Assembly (NCBI GenBank): GCA_002492525.1
Contig: DKZA01000014.1
Location: forward strand, 1-9,657
Direction: 5' to 3'
Length of the DNA stretch: 9,657 nucleotides
Source: Lachnospiraceae bacterium UBA7086
GTDB lineage: Bacteria; Bacillota; Clostridia; Lachnospirales; Lachnospiraceae
Position 1 is the stretch's first letter, and each line of letters starts with the position of its first letter. Below are positions 6,641 through 9,657 of this stretch, one piece after another. A model generated the notes under the pieces. It saw nothing but the letters and a program-made list of their open reading frames with translations, had not been told where the DNA came from and did not search any database. The translations under genes and the position numbers were made by a program.

Positions 6641-7533
6641 GCACCGATCAAATCTGACACTTTCTCAATGCCATATTTTTGCATATAAGCCTCAATCCCC
6701 TCTGCCACCTCCACAGTGGTATACGGATTGACAAAATTCATTGCTCCCACCGCCACCGCGCTGGCTCCGGCAAGCAGAAACTCTATGGCATTCTCCGCGT
6801 TGGCGATACCGCCCATACCGATAATGGGAATCTTCACCGCCTGGGCCGCCTGATAGACCATCCGCACTGCCACCGGTTTAATGGCCGGGCCAGACATACC
6901 GCCGGTCTTATTGGCCAGAACAAACTTCTTCTTGTGAATGTCAATCTTCATGCCTGTAATCGTATTGATCATGGAGAGAGCATCCGCACCTGCCGCCTCA
7001 GCCGCAAGTGCCATCTCGGCAATGTCCGTCACATTGGGACTCAGTTTCATGATCACCGGCTGTCTGGCTATCTTCTTAATCCGGGAAGTAATATCATAGA
7101 GGCTGTCCGGTTTCTGCCCAAAAGCGATGGCTCCCTCTTTCACATTGGGACAGGACACATTAATCTCCAGCATATCCACCGGCTGATCACCCAACCGCTC
7201 CACCACTTCCAGATAATCTTCCACCGTTTTACCACAGACATTGACGATAATTCTGGTATCATATTTCTTTAAAAAGGGAATATCCCTTTCCACAAACACA
7301 TCAATACCCGGATTCTGCAAACCGATGGCATTTAACATGCCGCCGTACACCTCGGCTATACGAGGTGTCGGATTCCCCTCCCAGGGTACATTGGCCACCC
7401 CCTTGGTCACCACTGCGCCCAGTTTATTCAAATCCACAAAATCGCTGTACTCCATACCGGAACCAAAAGTACCGGACGCCGTCATAACAGGATTTTTAAA
7501 AGTTACACCTGCAATTGTCACCTGCGAATTCAT
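6628..7533 (-). CDS. pyrD: Dihydroorotate dehydrogenase B, catalytic subunit (NAD-linked, class 1B)
   Basis: Oxidises dihydroorotate to orotate in pyrimidine synthesis, passing electrons through PyrK to NAD. The 301-residue TIM-barrel shows the class 1 features: NPVMTASGTFG (14-24), K44 in VVTKG, N126-V-S-C128-P-N with the catalytic cysteine characteristic of class 1 (family A and B) enzymes, KLSPNVTD (163-170), NTITGMKIDI (190-199), and the FMN phosphate-binding GMGGIANAENA (239-249) and GASAVAVG (256-263). The length is normal. ATG start at 7533 overlaps the pyrK stop by one base (TGATG), so the two are translated together; the adjacent PyrK identifies it as type 1B. The product is cytoplasmic in a PyrD2PyrK2 complex. 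Neither pyrE nor pyrF is in the window. Confidence 0.96.
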   Translation of the reverse strand: MNSQVTIAGVTFKNPVMTASGTFGSGMEYSDFVDLNKLGAVVTKGVANVPWEGNPTPRIAEVYGGMLNAIGLQNPGIDVFVERDIPFLKKYDTRIIVNVCGKTVEDYLEVVERLGDQPVDMLEINVSCPNVKEGAIAFGQKPDSLYDITSRIKKIARQPVIMKLSPNVTDIAEMALAAEAAGADALSMINTITGMKIDIHKKKFVLANKTGGMSGPAIKPVAVRMVYQAAQAVKIPIIGMGGIANAENAIEFLLAGASAVAVGAMNFVNPYTTVEVAEGIEAYMQKYGIEKVSDLIGAVEG

Positions 7534-8309
7534 CAGATATCTACCTCCCTCGCCTCAAAGACCGGCCCATCCGTACAAATGCGGGCGTTATGCACATGAG
7601 AATGGGCATCCGTTTTTGTCGTCCTGCACACACATCCCAGACAGGCTCCCACACCACAGGCCATTCTTTCCTCCAGAGAAATATATGCCTTAATCTCCTT
7701 TTCCTCAGCATATTTCTTAATCGCACGAAGCATGGGCATAGGGCCGCAGGCCATAATCACATCCGCCTGCAAACCATAGGACTTTATGATATCCATAACA
7801 TTCCCTTGGGTTCCCACACTGCCGTCCTCGGTGGCCACATAAACATCTCCATACCGGGCCAGATCCTCCTGCAGAAACAAATCCTTATCCCGATATCCAA
7901 GCAAAATCTGTTTCTTCCCATGAAGCTGCTTCGCCAGTTCCAGCATAGGCGGAATACCGATGCCGCCTCCTATTAAAAATACCTGCTTTCCCTTTGCTTT
8001 ATCAATTGGAAATCCATTTCCAAGCACTCCCAGTATTTCCAGAACATCTCCCGCACCATAAGAGGCAAATTCTGCCGTTCCTTTTCCTGCCACGCGGTAC
8101 ACCAGACGCAGCTTCTTTTTATCTTCACTGACCTCACAGATACTGATGGGCCTAGGAAGGAGTGTGCTTTGATCATGGGGATATACTGCCACAAACTGTC
8201 CCGGATGCGCATCCTTTGCCAGTTTTGTTTCCAGCCACAAATCATAAATCTGCTCTGCTATCTGTTTTTGTGACACTATTTTTGCTTTTACTTTTTTCTT
8301 TTGAGCCAT
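7533..8309 (-). CDS. pyrK: Dihydroorotate dehydrogenase B, electron-transfer subunit
   Basis: Carries electrons from the FMN of PyrD via a [2Fe-2S] cluster and FAD to NAD. The 258 residues follow the family order: FAD domain with RPISICEVS (53-61), NAD domain with FLIGGGIGIPPML (111-123) and MACGPMPML (186-194), and a C-terminal cluster-binding segment CGVGACLGC (218-226) plus C245 in ICTDGPVF. The four expected ligands C218, C223, C226 and C245 are all present. ATG at 8309 is preceded by GAAAGGGG about 6 nt upstream, a moderate ribosome site. First gene of a two-gene operon with pyrD, driven by a promoter at 8420-8449. I see no PyrR-binding consensus or attenuator in the roughly 100-nt leader, so nucleotide control is not evident. 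Confidence 0.95.
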   Translation of the reverse strand: MAQKKKVKAKIVSQKQIAEQIYDLWLETKLAKDAHPGQFVAVYPHDQSTLLPRPISICEVSEDKKKLRLVYRVAGKGTAEFASYGAGDVLEILGVLGNGFPIDKAKGKQVFLIGGGIGIPPMLELAKQLHGKKQILLGYRDKDLFLQEDLARYGDVYVATEDGSVGTQGNVMDIIKSYGLQADVIMACGPMPMLRAIKKYAEEKEIKAYISLEERMACGVGACLGCVCRTTKTDAHSHVHNARICTDGPVFEAREVDI

Positions 8310-8354
8310 CTGCTGCCCCTTTCTGTTCCTTTATGCCGGATTCTGTTCTGTCTT

Positions 8355-8471
8355 TCATGCCTTATATATCCGCTTGATATCTTTAACTGTTGAATTAATG
8401 TTAATCGCTTTCACGTCTAATTCTAACATAGGCACCACTCTTTTATCAAGATAGGCATCTGAGATGATAAG
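8355..8471 (-). pseudogene. Possible C-terminal gene remnant upstream of pyrK
   Basis: A 38-codon stretch open to a TGA at 8355, reading ...SDAYLDKRVVPMLELD and ending IKRIYKA, has protein-like composition but is closed on its 5' side by TAG at 8472-8474 and lacks a start with a ribosome site; an internal ATG (8429) would give only 24 codons. It could be the tail of a gene cut when the efflux cassette arrived. A chance open frame of this length is quite possible, and the pyrK promoter lies within it. Confidence 0.2.
8420..8449 (-). promoter_or_regulatory. Sigma-A-type promoter of pyrK-pyrD
   Basis: On the minus strand TTGATA (8444-8449, five of six) and TAGAAT (8420-8425, five of six) with an 18-base spacer. 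Start would be near 8413, leaving a leader of about 100 nt. It indicates that pyrKD is transcribed independently of the upstream thioredoxin/permease genes. Confidence 0.55.
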
Positions 8472-8497
8472 CTAAAACTGTCAAGCGCTAAATTCTT

Positions 8498-8869
8498 TTA
8501 GAAGCCCAATTTATGCAGTAAATTTTCTATGTCAACCGGCTTCAATACTTTACCCATTGCTACTACTTTTTCATTTACAACAAGGGCCGGCATACTCATA
8601 ACACCATATTCCATAACTTTCTGTAAATCGGTTACATATTCCACTTCCACCGAAAGCCCTTCTATTTTCTTAACGGCTTCCTTTGCGTTTTCATATAGTG
8701 CATGACAGGACGCACACCCCGAACCTAAAACCTTGATGCAACAAATGCCGTCTTTTGCTTCAAAACAGCAAGCATTTGTCATCTCTGTTGTTTCGGACAC
8801 AGGACAGCCAGAATTGCATGCACAAGCAGGCGCTTTCTTTTCTTCTTTTTTCTTTCCAAATAATGCCAT
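8498..8869 (-). CDS. Thioredoxin-fold redox protein with cysteine-rich N-terminus
   Basis: A 123-residue protein. Residues 43-123 form a small thioredoxin-like domain (Thioredoxin_3 / redox-active disulfide protein 2 type): strand CCIKVLG, active-site GCASC with C52 and C55, and the cis-proline loop SMPALVV with P94. Before it lies a lysine-rich start (KKKEEKK) and seven extra cysteines at 16, 18, 22, 34, 35, 43 and 44, which could bind metal(loid) or exchange thiols. There is no signal peptide, so it is probably cytoplasmic. GGAGG (8880-8884) lies 10 nt before the ATG. It follows the permease gene by 47 bases in the same direction; such pairs are common in arsenic or heavy-metal resistance clusters, suggesting it reduces or delivers substrate to the permease. 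Substrate identity is inferred. Confidence 0.83.
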   Translation of the reverse strand: MALFGKKKEEKKAPACACNSGCPVSETTEMTNACCFEAKDGICCIKVLGSGCASCHALYENAKEAVKKIEGLSVEVEYVTDLQKVMEYGVMSMPALVVNEKVVAMGKVLKPVDIENLLHKLGF

Positions 8870-8916
8870 AATAAAATTACCTCCATGTTAATTTATTTTT
8901 ATTACTTCAAGACAAC

Positions 8917-9657
8917 TCACACAAGTAAAAATTGAATTGCATTGAAGAAATAACCGACAATCATAATACCAATGGTACAGCTTGCTATAAAAACAGCAAG
9001 CAATCTAGGCTTAACAGCTTTGCGGAGCATGATCATTGACGGTAAAGATAGCGTTGTTACACCCATCATAAAAGACAACACAACACCAAGTCTCGCACCC
9101 TTTGCCAAAAGTGCTTCGGCAATCGGGATTGTACCAAAAATATCCGCATACATGGGAACACCCGCAACCGTAGCAATAATAACGCCCAAAGGATTGCCTG
9201 TTCCGAGAACACGCACGATAAACTCCTCGGGTATCCAGTTATGGATAAATGCACCAATAGCGACACCAAGCAAAACATACGGTGCAACTTTTTTTGCCGT
9301 GGAAACAACCTGTTCCCATGCGTACTTCATACGGTCTTTGAACCGCAATTCCTCTTGTTCGACATCAACGGAATTGCCTTTGCGTATAAATTCCTCCACA
9401 TAATTATCAAAGTGCAATCTCTCAATCATAGTACCGCCTGCAACGGCAATGACAAGTCCAAGCACAACATAGGTTATTGCAACTTTCCACCCGAATATGC
9501 TCATCAATAACACAAGTGAACCGAGGTCAACCATTGGGGAAGAAATCAAAAAGGAAAAAGTTACGCCAAGTGGTAATCCGGCACTTGTAAAGCCGATAAA
9601 CAGCGGTATTGATGAACAGGAGCAGAACGGCGTTACCGTACCAAGCAGAGCCGCTAT
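8917..9657 (-). CDS. Permease, ArsP/DUF318 family (5' end beyond the window)
   Basis: The reading frame is open to the window edge, giving 247 residues, so the start is missing and the methionine-like start at 9549 (actually TTG) is internal. The upstream 36 codons encode TPFCSCSSIPLFIGF and GLPLGVTFSFLISSP, the hallmark of the predicted-permease family PF03773 (ArsP_1), which includes methylarsenite exporter ArsP and related metal exporters. Several membrane segments follow, with a hydrophilic cytosolic loop (RLHFDNYVEEFIRKGNS region) in the middle and a second core repeat containing VAGVPMYADIFGTIPIAEALL and MMGVTTLSLPSM. The cysteines of FCSCS could bind thiophilic substrate. It is the upstream partner of the thioredoxin-like gene; an ArsR-type regulator would be expected off the right edge. 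Codons favour A/T at third positions more than in pyrK-pyrD, hinting at acquisition. Confidence 0.85.
   Translation of the reverse strand: MAALLGTVTPFCSCSSIPLFIGFTSAGLPLGVTFSFLISSPMVDLGSLVLLMSIFGWKVAITYVVLGLVIAVAGGTMIERLHFDNYVEEFIRKGNSVDVEQEELRFKDRMKYAWEQVVSTAKKVAPYVLLGVAIGAFIHNWIPEEFIVRVLGTGNPLGVIIATVAGVPMYADIFGTIPIAEALLAKGARLGVVLSFMMGVTTLSLPSMIMLRKAVKPRLLAVFIASCTIGIMIVGYFFNAIQFLLV

Noticed and set aside
8310..8413. PyrR-dependent attenuator or binding loop in the pyrK leader
   Set aside because: No clear PyrR consensus loop and no terminator/antiterminator pair can be seen.
8480..8497. TTGACA near the end of the thioredoxin gene as a perfect -35
   Set aside because: No acceptable -10 lies 16-19 bases downstream; the TTGATA/TAGAAT pair nearer pyrK is better.
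1..9657. CRISPR arrays, tRNA or rRNA genes, transposase genes
   Set aside because: No regularly spaced direct repeats, cloverleaf, rRNA segment or transposase motif was recognised on either strand.

Overview
The window looks like chromosome from a spore-forming, low-to-mid GC Clostridia (Firmicutes), most likely Lachnospiraceae. The grounds are a SipL-type spore morphogenesis gene (three SPOCS/DUF3794-like repeats plus LysM), an Agr-like LytTR/GHKL two-component pair, the class 1B pyrK-pyrD pair, strong GGAGG Shine-Dalgarno sites, and a convincing sigma-E-like promoter. Genus-level assignment cannot be made from the sequence alone.

Layout. Positions 1-89 hold a probable plus-strand terminator. 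Positions 90-1694 (minus) encode a membrane protein fused to a spermidine-synthase-like domain. Positions 1965-3521 (minus) encode SipL. A 100-base divergent region (3522-3622) packs a sigma-E-like promoter for sipL, a near-consensus sigma-A promoter for the response regulator and a cre-like palindrome into about 50 bases. Positions 3623-5655 (plus) are a translationally coupled LytTR response regulator and GHKL sensor kinase. The gene-poor stretch 5656-6022 holds a hairpin and a roughly 230-bp inverted-repeat element with nested hairpins, which I read as a MITE-like or structured repeat. It abuts a gene for a 188-residue coiled-coil protein of unknown function (6023-6589, plus). That gene converges on pyrD. 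The pyrK-pyrD pair (minus, 8309-6628) has a 1-base overlap and ends in an intrinsic terminator whose left arm is the last codons of pyrD. Positions 8310-8497 contain a good promoter for pyrK. Beyond it, a thioredoxin-fold protein and the 3' portion of an ArsP/DUF318-type permease (minus, 8498-9657, cut by the window edge) form a likely metalloid-efflux and redox cassette. Its codon use is visibly more AT-rich than that of the pyr genes, so it may be acquired.

How the genes work together. SipL acts in the mother cell, tethering coat to forespore through SpoIVA. The kinase/regulator pair senses an unknown ligand, probably a peptide by family analogy, and no peptide gene is evident nearby. PyrK and PyrD together make the NAD-linked dihydroorotate dehydrogenase of pyrimidine synthesis. 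The permease and thioredoxin-like protein probably handle arsenical or another thiol-reactive metal(loid). No complete novel multi-gene system is evident. The most interesting parts are the nested inverted-repeat element, the overlapping sigma-E/sigma-A divergent promoter region, the uncharacterised coiled-coil protein, and the cysteine-rich thioredoxin/permease cassette.
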